DNA from: Hymenochaete sp. R1
Taxonomy: Eukaryota > Basidiomycota > Agaricomycetes > Hymenochaetales > Hymenochaetaceae
NCBI GenBank assembly: GCA_019400425.1
Contig: JAFREE010000041.1
Span: 62,001 to 126,000, forward strand
Length of the DNA stretch: 64,000 nt
Direction of reading: 5' to 3'
Of the stretch, positions 9,948-20,977 are shown one piece after another (the first letter of the stretch is position 1; each line of letters opens with the position of its first letter). Position numbers and translations under genes: made by a program. The notes beneath the pieces are model-generated. The model saw only the letters and a list, made by a program, of their open reading frames with translations. It had not been told where the DNA came from and did no database searches.

Positions 9948-12281
9948 TCACTTCGCCTTCCCAATCTTCACTGAGTTCCTCCTCACGTTCCCATTCACCG
10001 CCCCATTCAAGCCCAATGTGATCCCCCCACCTCCTCCCATCCCCGCCGTATCCACCGCCAATCCATGATCTCCCATTCCCCCTCCTAAATTCATCGTCCG
10101 CATCCGTTTCGCAAGGGGCGGCAACGGCATCCGACAATCTCTGACCTCCCAATCCCACGTCGCATAGAGCAACGCGTCCGGGATCGCCTTCTCTTCTCCT
10201 TTCTTCCCCTGCCCAAGTCCCAGCCCGAGTCCGATTCCCTTCTCTTTCTCTTTCTCCTTCGACTCGATAGGGTCGAAGTCTTCGTCGTCGACCCCCGATT
10301 TGTACTTCCCTTTTGCACCTGCTTTGTTTTTCTGCGTTGCTGCTGATGTTGTAAGGAGGGTCGTAGCTGAGGAAGAAGAGGAGGTAGGGTTCCAAGGAGC
10401 GGGAACACCGGAGCCGTATAGGAACTTCTCGCCTGTGGTGTTGTTTATGAGGGGTGGGGGTGGATTGAGACGCGTCGCGCGTAAAAGGACAGAATGCTAT
10501 CGGATTGAATAGTGTTAGTTAACAGAAAAGAAGAGAGGGGGACAGAGAGGTAAAGAAACTGGGGCTTACAGGTAACACGGCCCTCGTGATCGCAGGTATC
10601 CTCGACCCGCTCCCACTCCCTCCCCCTCCTGACGCCGAGCTCGTTCCCCCACCCGGCCCACTCCCACTCCCAAGACCCACAGCCAAGACAGTCTCGCTCG
10701 GCGCTATATGCCGTGCCGCCGCAGGCAACATCGGTAACTTCTCCCTTTCCTTCTCCCGTTCTTTCGCTTCTTTATCTTCGGCGCTTGCATCTCCCTTCCC
10801 TTTCTTCTTGTCACCTTTCGTACCGGCGCCTGTAGAGGTAGAAGAGGGCGAAGCAAGTGGTACGGCGAAGGTAGGACCTGGAGCTACTGTGCGGGCTCTG
10901 ACCGGTCCTGAGACAGTGCTGAACAGCGAGTCGGGCGGTGTCCAGCGAGAAGGCGCAGATAAGTATGCGTGTGCCATCATTGCAAGCGCGACTCGGTGTC
11001 TCGCCGGGTTCGCATTGGCATTGATAGCTGAAGCCGATGATGGCACGAGACCACTTGACCCTTGAGCAGGAGCACTGGTGAGGAGGTGATGGTACGCCGC
11101 GATGAGTGATGGAGTTACCTCCGGTACGGGATGTCGATGCGGTTGTAGTTGAAGGGCAGTCCCGCTCCCGCTACCCATGTTACTAGAATGTGGTCGAGTA
11201 CGGTCACGAGCAGGGTCGGGAAGGTGTGATGCAGGTGCTGGGGAGAGCGAAGACATGTTGTAAGGGACGGGTGTGAGATAATCTGCAGCGGATGCTGCGG
11301 TGGAAAGTTGTTGAGGAAGGACAGTCGCAGGTGCCCTGTCGTTGTCTCTTTCTCTGTCGGAAGTTCCAGCATCGGCACCAGTGGGGAGGGCGGGTGTGGA
11401 GGCTCTGCCTGTCTCGATCTCGGAATTGCGTTTGATGAAGGGCGGAGGAGAGGGAGGGCGGCTGGCATTGATGATGCCGTTCGGTGCGTTGGAGGTCATA
11501 GTGGTCGACGATATACTTGGGAAAGGCGGTAGGAAGTCTGGAATGTGAGGAGGTGGACTCCAGCTCCGTTTTGACGATATTCGTTGTCTTTTACGCAAAG
11601 GTGACATGGGCCGAGAAATGGGCGAAGGTGGTAGGATGGGAGACATCATACGAACATCTTCTTCCTTTACATAATCATCTTGAGGAACGTCTTCAACGTC
11701 CATCGAGATGTCACCGTTGAAATGCGAGGAGCCGGCGACGATGTCTTCATCCATTCTGTCTTCGTCGTCTGATATGTCCTCGTCTTTGAGTTGTTCATCG
11801 GTGAATTCTTCTGGTACCTTGCCATAGAACAGCGGGATGGCATCACCCCTGTCTATTCGCTTTCCTTTGTCGAGCGCCTCTGACAGTGAAAGAACGCACA
11901 ACAAAAATAAAGCATCAGCATAACGTGTTGCAACGAACACTTCGCACGAAAGAGACCTTTCAACACTGCCAGTTCCTCCAACCTCCTCGCTGTACAAACG
12001 CTATACCTTGCCAAATCGGACCCCTCTCCTTGCGCGAAATCTGAAAGTTCGTCCAAAGACGTGCCCATTTCGTCGAGAGCGTTGACGGCGTCGGCCATGG
12101 CGACAGAAGTGCGGCCCGCGTGTTCGGCATAGCGCGCACACGTTTCTGCGAGGAGAGAGATGTAGCGCGCAAGTAGGTCTGTGAGGACGTGCGAGGCTTT
12201 TGATGATGCCCTGCTGAATGTCTGAGCGTGGAGGGTCTTGAAGACTACGGAGTCGAGAAGAGCGGATGCGGTGCTTTCCAT
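9948..12281 (-). CDS. TFIID subunit TAF8-like, histone-fold (BTP) protein, 730 residues
   Basis: Three exons: 12281-11948, 11879-10570 and 10496-9948, phases consistent. The N-terminal 80 residues form a bromodomain-associated (BTP) histone fold: LLDSVVFKTLHAQTFSRAS, then VLTDLLARYISLLAETCARY, then HAGRTSVAMADAVNALDEMG. Downstream, HIPDFLPPFPS matches the short Pro-rich motif of the TAF8 C-terminal domain. The remainder is Ser/Pro-rich, with a Lys-rich block and Gly/Ser runs; the last exon ends in GKAK. TAF8 pairs with TAF10 in TFIID. The start was chosen at GCCATGG (good Kozak context), eight codons inside a longer frame. SAGA or TAF3-type assignments are less likely because of the FLPPFP motif. 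Confidence 0.82.
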
Positions 12282-12590
12282 GGCGATGAAGATGAGGTCC
12301 AGCAAACTACCAGAGAAGAGCGAAGCAGCCAGCCAACATACAAGAAACGACTCCTTGCTTGTTGTTATCGTCGACGTTCAGTGCTAATCCGAGTCCGATG
12401 GTGGGAGTGAGAGGTGAAGACGTCGAGAAGGACTGAAGGACAGCGACGACGAGTGAGACGCTCAAAGTCACGTGATCCACGTTTGTCGAGCAAGCACTGC
12501 AAGCAGTCAATCTCTCTCTCTCACTCCTATCCTCACATCATTCACTTCGACGACAACAGCAACGACAGCAACGACACATAGAAGCAAACC
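12282..12590. promoter_or_regulatory. Divergent promoter region, TAF8-like/LIM
   Basis: A 309-bp interval between two start codons on opposite strands. The LIM-gene side is rich in CT and CAACGACA repeats, typical of a fungal 5' leader. No specific factor site is claimed. Confidence 0.4.
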
Positions 12591-14145
12591 ATGCATCCAT
12601 TCGGAGGAAGCCCCAATTGCCCAACATGCGAGAAGAAGGTGTATGCTGCAGAACAGGTGCGTCTGCCAGTCCCTTGAGCGTCGCATGTACAGATCAAGAC
12701 TGACTAGGATGTTGACGACGACGACACTAGATTATGGGCCCAGGTAGAATGGTCAGTACACTACTTTGTCTGAAGCTGCAATGTCCAGCTCATATTACAT
12801 TCATTAGCTTTATCATAGAGTACGCCAGCGTCATTTTGGTTGGTGATGCATATGCTGAGTACATTATTGTCTCTAGCCCTGTCTTGTCTGCTTCAACTGC
12901 AACAAACGTCTCGACTCGCTCTCCCTCCAGGATCACGACAAAGTTCCATTCTGGTCAGTATATGTATACCCTTTTCTTGCTGGCGCAATGCTCATGTTGT
13001 ACCAGTAAGCAATGCTACACCAAGAACTACGGCCCACGAGACCTCCGACAGGCCAACCTCCCCCACCGAGACGACATCCTTTTCACCTCTCCGCGCGGCT
13101 CACCTCTTCGCACACAATCAACCGGATCGGCAAACGTGAGCATGGCAACGGGCGATAATGTTAATTTGGGGTCGCCAGGGAAGACACCCTCGTACCGCAG
13201 CACGTCGCCTACTCAGGAGGAGATAAACGTCGAAGCCGAGTTTGAGCGTGCGAAGAGGCGACCGAGTGATAGACTTGGGTCGCCTGGGCGGGTGAGTCCT
13301 TGCTATTTTTTGTCATACCATGAAAGAAAGTATGAAGTGCTGAGTGCTGTTGCAAGTCCCTGCTGGATCGGATGGATCGTATGAGAGTCGGCTCATCCAG
13401 TCCTGAACGTGTCAGCCCCCTTTCTGAGGCTGAAGAGCGACCGTTCACTGACGAGACTAGCGAGCCCGTCGACGAAGACAATTCTATAGCCCCGAAATCC
13501 GACCTAGAGGACGAGAAGGTTGATACGCGTTCTAGACCAGACAACGAAAGAGAGCGGGTCGGGATCCCTCGCACATACCCACTCACGCCCTCTCACACCG
13601 GGCGATCCGGTGCAAGCAGCAACAACGGCAACGGCAATAGTACCAGCATCAAACCCACCCCCTCCCCAGCAGCGTTACACCACCGTACCTTCTCCCGCGA
13701 ACGCGCCCCCTCTCCCCTCTTCTCCCGCACCAACACTGCTACAGGAACAGGTACTCGAACCCCACCCTCCTCTCCCCCAAAGCCATCGTCCATCCTCCCC
13801 GCCTCCCCTCTTCGAGCGGCCACGACTGGCGCCGCTCTACCCCATCCTCCAACGCCAAAGCGCGCCATGACTCTCAACTCCTCCCCAAACACCAACCACC
13901 TCACCCCACCCACTCCTCTCTGTGCAACCTGCGCCCGCCCCGCGTACCATGCCGAGCAGCTCAAAGCTGCTGGACGCGTCTTCCATCGTGGGTGTTTCCG
14001 CTGCTCGGCGTGTGGTGGTGCGTTGGGAGCAGGGAACGTGTGTGAGGCGGAGGGCGGGAAGAAGGTGGTTTGTCGGGTTTGTTATGGCAAGAGGTATGGC
14101 CCGAGGGGTGGGGGATATGCCCTGATGGGGAAGGCGGGGGCTTGA
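12591..14145 (+). CDS. Two-LIM-domain protein, CRP-like
   Basis: Six exons: 12591-12656, 12731-12751, 12808-12819, 12877-12953, 13006-13291 and 13357-14145. LIM1 is assembled from five exons: CPTC in exon 1, LYHR in the 12-nt third exon, PCLVCFNCNKRLDS in exon 4, and the last ligand pair of PFCKQC across exons 4 and 5. LIM2 near the C-terminus has CATC, FHRGCFRCSAC and CRVC. The linker is Ser/Pro/Thr-rich and probably disordered, with repeated SPGR/SPER motifs that look like phosphorylation sites. LIM domains bind zinc and proteins; such proteins usually act in actin organisation or signalling. The start codon precedes the first zinc ligand by nine residues. Confidence is high for the LIM domains and moderate for the linker splice at 13291/13357. 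Confidence 0.88.
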
Positions 14146-14880
14146 AGGAGCAGGTGCGTGCGTATGTTTCTCTTGTGGAATGTTGTGAGATGAGGATTTA
14201 CGGAGCGAGCCTTTTCGTTCCCTTCTTTCGCTCGTTCGTTCACTACTTTTCTTCGTTCCACCCATTTCAGCGTATATGCCCCAAATTGAACCTTTCCCTA
14301 TGTATATCACATTCGTTTTCTGTGCCTCCTTTCTGCCTTTACTCCCTCCACTGGTTCGGTCTACTCGAACTACTAGACATTGCGCTCTTCTCTTTCTTAT
14401 TCCTACTTTAATATTACCTGTCTTCTTCCTGTATTGTCACTTCTCGATCCAGGACGACGGTACGATACATGTACGCATGTATCAATGTATTTCGCCTTTT
14501 AGCATCCGCCGCCTTCTTTATGATTCATATTTATTTCTTTTCCTGTCTGTGTCGTTCTTTTCACGTCTTCGCCAGCTCGCCTTGTGCATCTAGCATCTGT
14601 CATCTATAACGTTGTTGCAGTGTATCTATGATCTATATATGATCGACCTCTTAAACTATTCAACTAGCACATTTATCTGGCCTTGCGTAGTGTGCTCCAT
14701 CAAGCCTGATAGTTTTAAGTTGACCGCGTCTACGTTGCATCATATCGCGTTGGCACTACCTACGCGTATTTCCACACATATGACCAGTAAGGAGATGTAG
14801 ATTGGCTAGTTACGGACGACATAGGATGGTTCATTCCATCACGCCATTAAGCGATAGACATAATAAAGTAACATTTATGC
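14146..14880. other. Convergent 3' intergenic region, pyrimidine-rich
   Basis: Lies between the LIM and F-box stops. The plus strand is T/C-rich (long CTTT and TTTC tracts), as expected for 3' UTR. Open frames here read as Phe/Leu/Ser-rich junk. AATAAAGTAA at 14861-14870 lies just before the minus-strand stop and is not in a position to serve the LIM gene with confidence. Confidence 0.5.
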
Positions 14881-16902
14881 TCAATAACTGACTTCAACTG
14901 CAAGCCCAGCCTCACTACACGCCTGCAACCCGGGATGTTCAGACACGGAAGCAAGAGTAGAGGTCACCCGCGGAGAAGGCGTCGTCGCCGCCATCGTCCT
15001 GAATCCGTCGAGCGGAGCAGTCTCCGTTTCGTTGATCACGATATCTTCCATACCTTCACCAGTGCTGACGCCAATGTCTGCGGTAGGAGTATTAGGAGGC
15101 GTGCGTGTGTCCACACTTTGCCCCTTCGCAACAGTCATCTTGAGAGTTTTCAATGTCTGACTTGCCGGGTCTGTGCCCGTTCTCGCCCTCGTACCGGCAC
15201 ACCGCGAGAGCACCGAGTCCGCTATGACGTCCAACCCTACTGATTCGTTACTCATCCCCAACCTCGATCCGGGACTCAAATGTACGTAGTCACGTATCTC
15301 AAGCGTTTCAAGGGCCGGGCATAGAGGACGCGAGAGCGCCGGAGTGGGTAGGGGGTCAACCGCTGGTGTTTGAGGTGGAAGGCGCAGTTGCGATAAACGG
15401 CGTGATGACAAGCGTGAAAGGTTCCTAATCCTTGTCTGTGTCGCGCGTTCGTCCCAGTTCCATCCTTCTTGTTGCGCGCCACCGCCGCCGACGAAGTTTG
15501 TCGGTACCGTTACGTTGGGAGAAAGGGTTGCTGGAAGCGGGAACGGAGAGGGAGGCGTTGAAATGGGGTGCGAAGCGCTGAAGAGACGGAAGAACTCGTC
15601 TGAGAGGAGGGAAGCGTCTACGATAAGTGATTTTAGGCTTGGTGCGGCTCGGAGGGTACGTATGAGTTCTTGAGGAGACATGGATGTTCCCAAGATCTCA
15701 AGTGTTTCCAGTGGAAAGAGAGGCGTCGCTTGATTTGTCTCGTTTGTTTCTGTCTCCATCTCCATTACCGATTCAGCCCTTTCTTCACTATCTCCCGCCT
15801 CAGACCTCGAGTCCAGACTCATTTCGAGAGCCATAGCAGAGCTCACCTCGAGCATTTCATACAAGAAAGGCCACTCCTCGCCCATCCTCACATCCTCACG
15901 CCGATCATACCACACCACCAACTTTTCCAACCCAGGCAAAGTCAACAACGACAACAACGCGCGGGGGTCCGCTTCGTCGCTTCCCCAGAAACACGATAAC
16001 GCAAACGTGCGAATACGAGGGAGTGTGAGCGGCGGGGCGGACAGCAATGCAAAGGCGGATGCATCGAAGAATTGAATCGAGATGTTGGCGAGGTTCGGAC
16101 AGCTTTGAAGCCAGAAGTAGGCGTCGGACTGGGAATAGCTTTGTGAGAGGTCGAGCGTCGTGAGGGATGTGAGCGTCCCCGGGCCTAAACCTGAGTTCGG
16201 GCCTCCTGCGCCTGCGATGCCGGGTTGGAAGTATGGGTCGAGGAAGAGCTTGGGGACGAGGATGGAAAGCGTATCGAGCATCGGGGCGTGGGCGAAATGG
16301 AAGTGGCGTTCTGGGCCGGAGAAGACGTTCAGCTCGGATGCAAGGAGGAGAGATCTGAGCATCGGCGTGCCATCACTGCGACCGAGGGCGAGAAGGAACC
16401 TATCGAGGTCGTCGACGGTGCGTCCTCGGATGGACAAGACTTCCCACCTGTGGCGACAGCTTTCCATAAGATCCACCAAAGTATCAATTGTCACGAACTT
16501 GGCTTCTCGTTCCGTTCTGTCCATACCCAGTCGGAGCTCCTCGTTCTCTTCGCCTTGTCCAAATTGAAGTTCAATGGAAAGCGGGAGTGTTTCTCCGGAG
16601 CGACCGAGATACATCTCTAGCAGACGAGCGTCGCTAGTGGTCGGGTTTGCTAACCGTGAACAGAGGGAAAGATCAGACCATAGCTGTGGAGTTGCAAGTG
16701 CCGCCTGTCGCCAGCGGGAACAGACCCACGAGACGCTCAAGGGAGCTTTTGCGCGACTGGGACGGGGCCAGTCAAGGGTTGTCGATTCAACTTTGAGACA
16801 TTCGACAAAGATAAAGGAGAGGACTTCTGAAGGGAGCGTGGAGGGGTCTGACTTCAGTTTGGAGGTAGAAAAAGGAGCGGAATTCGTCGGGTGGCCACCC
16901 AT
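14881..16902 (-). CDS. F-box protein with leucine-rich-like repeats, 673 residues
   Basis: A single-exon frame. Residues 20-75 form an F-box: LPSEVLSFIFVECLKV, then SVSWVCSRWRQAALATPQLW. After it come irregular leucine-rich stretches of the kind seen in the expanded Agaricomycete F-box/LRR-like proteins (LTSLTTLDLSQSYS, LANISIQFFD, LETLEILGTSMSPQELIRTL). The last 150 residues are Ser/Thr/Pro-rich. Such proteins are presumed substrate receptors of SCF ubiquitin ligases; the substrate is unknown. The ATG at 16902 begins MGGHPTNSAPF. An upstream exon starting MADASTTQ at 17054 is conceivable because GTAA follows in frame, but I see no strong junction. Confidence 0.85.
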   Translation of the reverse strand: MGGHPTNSAPFSTSKLKSDPSTLPSEVLSFIFVECLKVESTTLDWPRPSRAKAPLSVSWVCSRWRQAALATPQLWSDLSLCSRLANPTTSDARLLEMYLGRSGETLPLSIELQFGQGEENEELRLGMDRTEREAKFVTIDTLVDLMESCRHRWEVLSIRGRTVDDLDRFLLALGRSDGTPMLRSLLLASELNVFSGPERHFHFAHAPMLDTLSILVPKLFLDPYFQPGIAGAGGPNSGLGPGTLTSLTTLDLSQSYSQSDAYFWLQSCPNLANISIQFFDASAFALLSAPPLTLPRIRTFALSCFWGSDEADPRALLSLLTLPGLEKLVVWYDRREDVRMGEEWPFLYEMLEVSSAMALEMSLDSRSEAGDSEERAESVMEMETETNETNQATPLFPLETLEILGTSMSPQELIRTLRAAPSLKSLIVDASLLSDEFFRLFSASHPISTPPSPFPLPATLSPNVTVPTNFVGGGGAQQEGWNWDERATQTRIRNLSRLSSRRLSQLRLPPQTPAVDPLPTPALSRPLCPALETLEIRDYVHLSPGSRLGMSNESVGLDVIADSVLSRCAGTRARTGTDPASQTLKTLKMTVAKGQSVDTRTPPNTPTADIGVSTGEGMEDIVINETETAPLDGFRTMAATTPSPRVTSTLASVSEHPGLQACSEAGLAVEVSY

Positions 16903-17261
16903 AGGAGAATGAAAGAAAGATGTAATGCTCTCTGTGGTTCGGTCGTGGAAGACTGCGCAGATGGGTTACTTTGCAGCATATCCAGATGTGGATGAACTTG
17001 ACACCCTCTGGCGGGACGACGCATAGAACTTTGCGTTGTGCTCGCATCCGCCATTAGCCCAACAATAATATAGATGGCCTCTTTACGTTTAGTAAAGAAC
17101 CCTTCTCAGGAGAGCAAAATGCAACGCAACTCATCCCTTCTGTCCATAAAAGAGTCATCCTATGGCACGAACAATCATCTGATACTTAGTGAGATAAATA
17201 GGAGGGAAAGTATCAATGACGCTGGGAATCCCACGTACCCTTCGGAAGTGATTAGGTCTCC
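16903..17261. other. Upstream region of the F-box gene and 3' flank of the FAM210-like gene
   Basis: Probably the F-box promoter and leader plus the 3' UTR of the next gene. Open frames in the interval have no recognisable content. Confidence 0.4.
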
Positions 17262-17924
17262 CTATCGTTTCCACCTTCTCACCCAAGAAAAGGCGGTTCT
17301 CGACATTGGATCTAATACACGCCTCGAGAATGTTGGACTCAAGTACATGGACGCTCCGATCCTAGCAGGAAGAAGTGCCTAGATACTAAATTGAGTTGAT
17401 AAAACGTAGAATTCAAAAATAAACTCAACCTTTGTCAAGCAATACGCTACGAGAGCGTTCGCGCCATCTCCCGCGAGAACGCTGACACCGCCCTCAGGCA
17501 TGTCCTCGCTCGTTTCTTCACCTTTCGAGTACCCAAATACGCCGTATCGCCTACCCACCCTTCCGGCCCACTTCTCGCCCTCATCCAGCCATCTCCCAAC
17601 CAACGCTCCCGAGTCCTCCGCCCGCTTGCGCTCAGCATACCGGACCGCATATCCAGCTGCACTTTCACCGAATCCACCTGCTCGACAGGCGAAGAAGATC
17701 CCGATGAATGGCGCGATCGCTGTGAGTTCGTGGAGGATAGCAAAAGACGTGAGAAGGGAGGGGAGTGGTGTACCGGTTCGAGCTGAGAGGGATTGAAGAG
17801 GTGCGGTGTATCGTGATAATAAACCAAACTTTGTTCTCGGAGCCGTGGTCGCTGTAGCATTTGAGGTCGTCGTTGGTATCTGAGGAGGTTTCGGTGGAAC
17901 ATTGGGCGTATTTGGGCCAGACAT
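17262..17924 (-). CDS. FAM210/DUF1279-like mitochondrial membrane protein
   Basis: Two exons: 17924-17430 and 17378-17262, with a 51-nt phase-0 intron. The core reads KFGLLSRYTAPLQSLSARTG, then LLTSFAILHELTAIAPFIGI with FFACRAGGFGE, which resembles DUF1279 (FAM210-like) proteins. These proteins have one or two membrane helices and act in mitochondria. The second exon gives ARIGASMYLSPTFSRRVLDP and ends RRWKR. The start is uncertain. ATG at 17924 gives MSGPNTPNVPP without a presequence. A frame beginning at 18207 (MFVSRSLRSLSNRML,.. ALLRRFSS) looks like a mitochondrial targeting peptide and could be a first exon, but I found no junction that keeps the frame. Confidence 0.72.
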
Positions 17925-18844
17925 AGTACCGGAGGTCGTAGTGTGCGAGAGAAAGAACACCGCGTCTCGCCAGTGCATCTCGCACCTTGCCCTCCGATGC
18001 TCCTTGACGCCTACCATCATCGTGCCCTGCTACTAGTACATCTCTGCGCCTCATCTTTACTCGATGCTCAATCATCAAGTCAAGTTCTGTGATTTGTATA
18101 TTCTTTCCAGGAAGTGAAGAGAATCGACGAAGTAAAGCCAAGATGTCGATACGAATTATCCGAAGCATTCGGTTTGATAACGACCTCAGGCTTCTCGACA
18201 CAAACATAAGCTGTGTATAGAAACGAAAGGATCAAACGGATCTATCTAACATCCTCTAAACCAAACGGAGTTGTAACGTCTTCTAAGCCATTCTTTTTGC
18301 TAGCTCTCGTCGGATATGGGCACTTTAACCGGGTCGGATATCATCAATAGTATTTCTCAACACTGCATTGTAGCCTGGACTCACTCAAGCTAGGAACCTT
18401 ACATTAGGAACGAGCTCTCTCTCAGAGTCCTCACTTCGGTTGGAGAGCTTCGCTTCGAAACGGCACAATCACCTCTTCCGTTCAGTAGCGTCATGCCCAT
18501 ATACGAAAATGTCTACCCTTGCACAAGTAACGAGGCTTGTCACGTACGGAGGTTTGCTTGGCTGGTGAGTGAAATTGTACACTACGGAAATTCTCTTCAG
18601 ACATCGTTAACAATCTCTCACATTACAAGAACGCCGCTTCAAGTAACACCCAAGAATGACTCAAGCCAGGTGCTTTCTCTTGAAGTGGTTTGGCAAAGTC
18701 GATGACGTGCGGGCGATTTATAGGGCAAAGCATGTTTTGCAAGTTCACCTGCACTTCCCTTTTCTCCCATCATCTCAAGCAGGAATAAGTAGGACGTCGC
18801 GCGATCTTACCCTTGTATATCTGATCGTGGCCAGCCAAAGTCCT
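17925..18844. other. Intergenic region with a possible targeting-peptide exon
   Basis: Holds the candidate first exon for the FAM210-like gene (minus strand, from 18207). Beyond it I see no supported gene. A short plus-strand reading around 18510-18560 ends at once in a stop on splicing. Confidence 0.35.
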
Positions 18845-19631
18845 ATGCACAAGAGAAAAGTGGGCGATGCAACAGGCGAATCAAGCAATCAGCCTTCGAA
18901 AAAGAGGGCTCAAGAATCCTCTGGTACGTCTTGATTCCTTATGGCTGGCATAGATATAAATGCGAGACATTCTAATACTAAAGTCTTTAGAAAGCGTATC
19001 AGAGATGTCCAAAAAATTTGAGTGGCCTATTACAGCGGAAGGCTGGGTTAAGGAGCTACAAGCCGCTCAAGGTGATGTTGAGGTATCTGAGAAGATGTAT
19101 CAAGATAAAAAGCAAGAATGGAGTACCACAGACGAGTCTGCACGAAGCGGTGTGGCAGTAAGGGAAGCTTACAGGACCATGTACAAAGCCAAAGACAGAT
19201 TGAAACGCCGTCAGTCTCGAGCTCTGCAGTTCCTCAATGAGCTGGACGGCCTTGCGCGACAAGCAATGCCACACTTGCAGGAGCTGCATGACCTAGTACC
19301 GCTACCGTCAACAAACAATCCATTTGGTGAGTATAACTTTCTCTTTGCCTTCCGTTTGGTAGTGATGTCCATGATAGGTGAGGATGAGATTGATCATTGG
19401 AGATATGAAGTACAACTGTCTGTTGACAGTCTTAAGGAGCGCCAACAAGAGCTCCATATTAAACAAGAAATGCCAGAACCAGATTCTAATGGCGAGATTC
19501 CGAAGGGTGCAGAACCTCGATATGCAACGAAAGATCCGCATGCCAACAAAGAGTACCAGAGATTCAGACGAGTGAGGAAGGCGCTACTTCGTAGCACAGA
19601 GGAAGCGGGAAGATCGAACAACTTCGTATGA
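18845..19631 (+). CDS. Coiled-coil protein of repeated family II (copy 1), 222 residues
   Basis: Three exons: 18845-18923, 18991-19326 and 19378-19631, with good GT..AG ends and matching phases. The N-terminus is basic (MHKRKVGDATGESSNQPSKK) and could be a nuclear signal. Then comes a long charged helix, WVKELQAAQGDVEVSEKMYQ up to ALQFLNELDGLARQAM, and the segment LVPLPSTNNPFG at the second intron. The last exon has PDSNGEIPKGAEP and YQRFRRVRKALLRSTEEAG. The exon order, the FLNE..LPL.S.NxFG segment and the PxSxGEIPK..RxVRK segment recur in the minus-strand gene at 23791, so the two are paralogues. There is no catalytic motif, and the family is not recognised. Confidence 0.68.
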
Positions 19632-20177
19632 TACCTACCATCTCGGAGAACGACGCAACTACCGCGCTAGCCTGGCTCGTCGACGTAGAGAAACAACATA
19701 GCAAGTATTGGAAGGAGCAGGAGAAGGGCAAAAGCTTGAAGGAGATTGCCGAGATGCGTTTCAATGAATGGGACACGATACGGCGGAACTTCGAGTGGTA
19801 GGTGCATGTGAAGAAAACTATGGCACAACAAATGGGAATCACTGGCGCGGATCTGAAAACACACCCTCTTCTTGCGTCACAGAGTGTGTGCATTGAAGAG
19901 GTGTTTACTGATATAAGGAAGATTCGACAGAGGCATTGATACCGATAGACATACTATTCAACTTTGGAAAAGCGAGACGCCGGATTTGTGGACCGTCATC
20001 AACAATTGGCACGGCCAGTTTCGTGTTAGGAAAGGAGAGAATAAGGGGAAGGAAGCCGTTGACTTCCCTGATGCATGGCCCGTATTGCAGACTGATGTAG
20101 ATGTAAGTTATCTTCGACTTTTGCCATTACGAATGTCACTAAGTCCAGACCAGTATATTTTTGACCTCGACTTCTAG
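19628..20177 (+). pseudogene. Decayed gene downstream of family II copy 1
   Basis: Starts at an ATG overlapping the stop of the preceding gene. The frame reads LAWLVDVEKQHSKYWKEQEK, then EIAEMRFNEWDTIRRNFEW, then a TAG, then in the same frame VHVKKTMAQQMGITGADLK, then IRKIRQRH and TGA. One frame further on, coding-like text resumes as IDTDRHTIQLWKSETPDLWT, ending after a GTAAGT..CAG intron in YIFDLDF and TAG. One stop and one frameshift make it a likely pseudogene. It may be the broken 3' part of the family II gene, or an independent gene. I do not recognise the family. Confidence 0.45.
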
Positions 20178-20977
20178 AATATGATAGAGTGCAGAATATG
20201 TCCAGATTCCGGTACAAAATCTGGTAAGTACATTCTATCTGTTATTTGGATGTTCGAGATTTCCATTCGCCTCTTTCAACCTTCCTATTTATCTCCATGT
20301 CATTATATAACTTTGTTCACATTTACTACTCAGCATTATCCCGCCTGTTTCGGTAAGACTGAGTCATACATGGATAGATAGATCATCGAATCCTTTTGGT
20401 TCATATTCTATTAGTACCACACGGATTCGGATTGACTGATTTTAACGCGTAGATAAAAACTTTGAAAATGCTAAACCCTTCCGTCTCCGAATGGGCCGTC
20501 TTACGTTCTCTGGGCGCTTCCGCCTCTCTAGTCACATCGTTACAGAAGCATGCATAGCATTTCTGGCCTTGATTGTTGAATCAAATCAATGCGAACAAGT
20601 ATTCGATCGATGTGAGTGGATATAAGAAAAGAAAAGGCGATGAGTGGCGAGTGGCTCAGAACGCACAAATTTTGGCCTCGGTTCTCATGGTTAAGTTTGC
20701 CTAAAGAAGAATTACCACCCACTGTCAGAGGAATCCTGCAATCATGAGCATATAAAATTCATTGTAGATGGTAGGCACTATCGAATGCAAGGAAGCCCCA
20801 ACCAAACCAACATAATACGGTTTACAGAAGCAATGGCATTGTTATACACTTTAAACATCTCCTTGACTTCCTTGACGATAAAGTTAGTTCCGTTTCACGC
20901 AAAACACTGCGCATGATAATTAAACAATCAATATAGTCCCTTAATCCCTTCGGAGACACAATGCGTCCGCTACTTGA
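20178..20977. other. Gene-free interval between convergent genes
   Basis: AT-rich with no supported coding frame. It separates the pseudogene from the 3' end of the membrane-protein gene. Confidence 0.5.

Noticed and set aside
10586..11065. Plus-strand 159-codon open frame rich in Pro, Ser and Leu
   Set aside because: It is the antisense shadow of the TAF8-like protein's low-complexity exon.
14276..14593. Plus-strand 105-codon Phe/Leu-rich frame, possible membrane protein
   Set aside because: Produced by the T/C-rich 3' UTR of the LIM gene; no start context and no charged ends.
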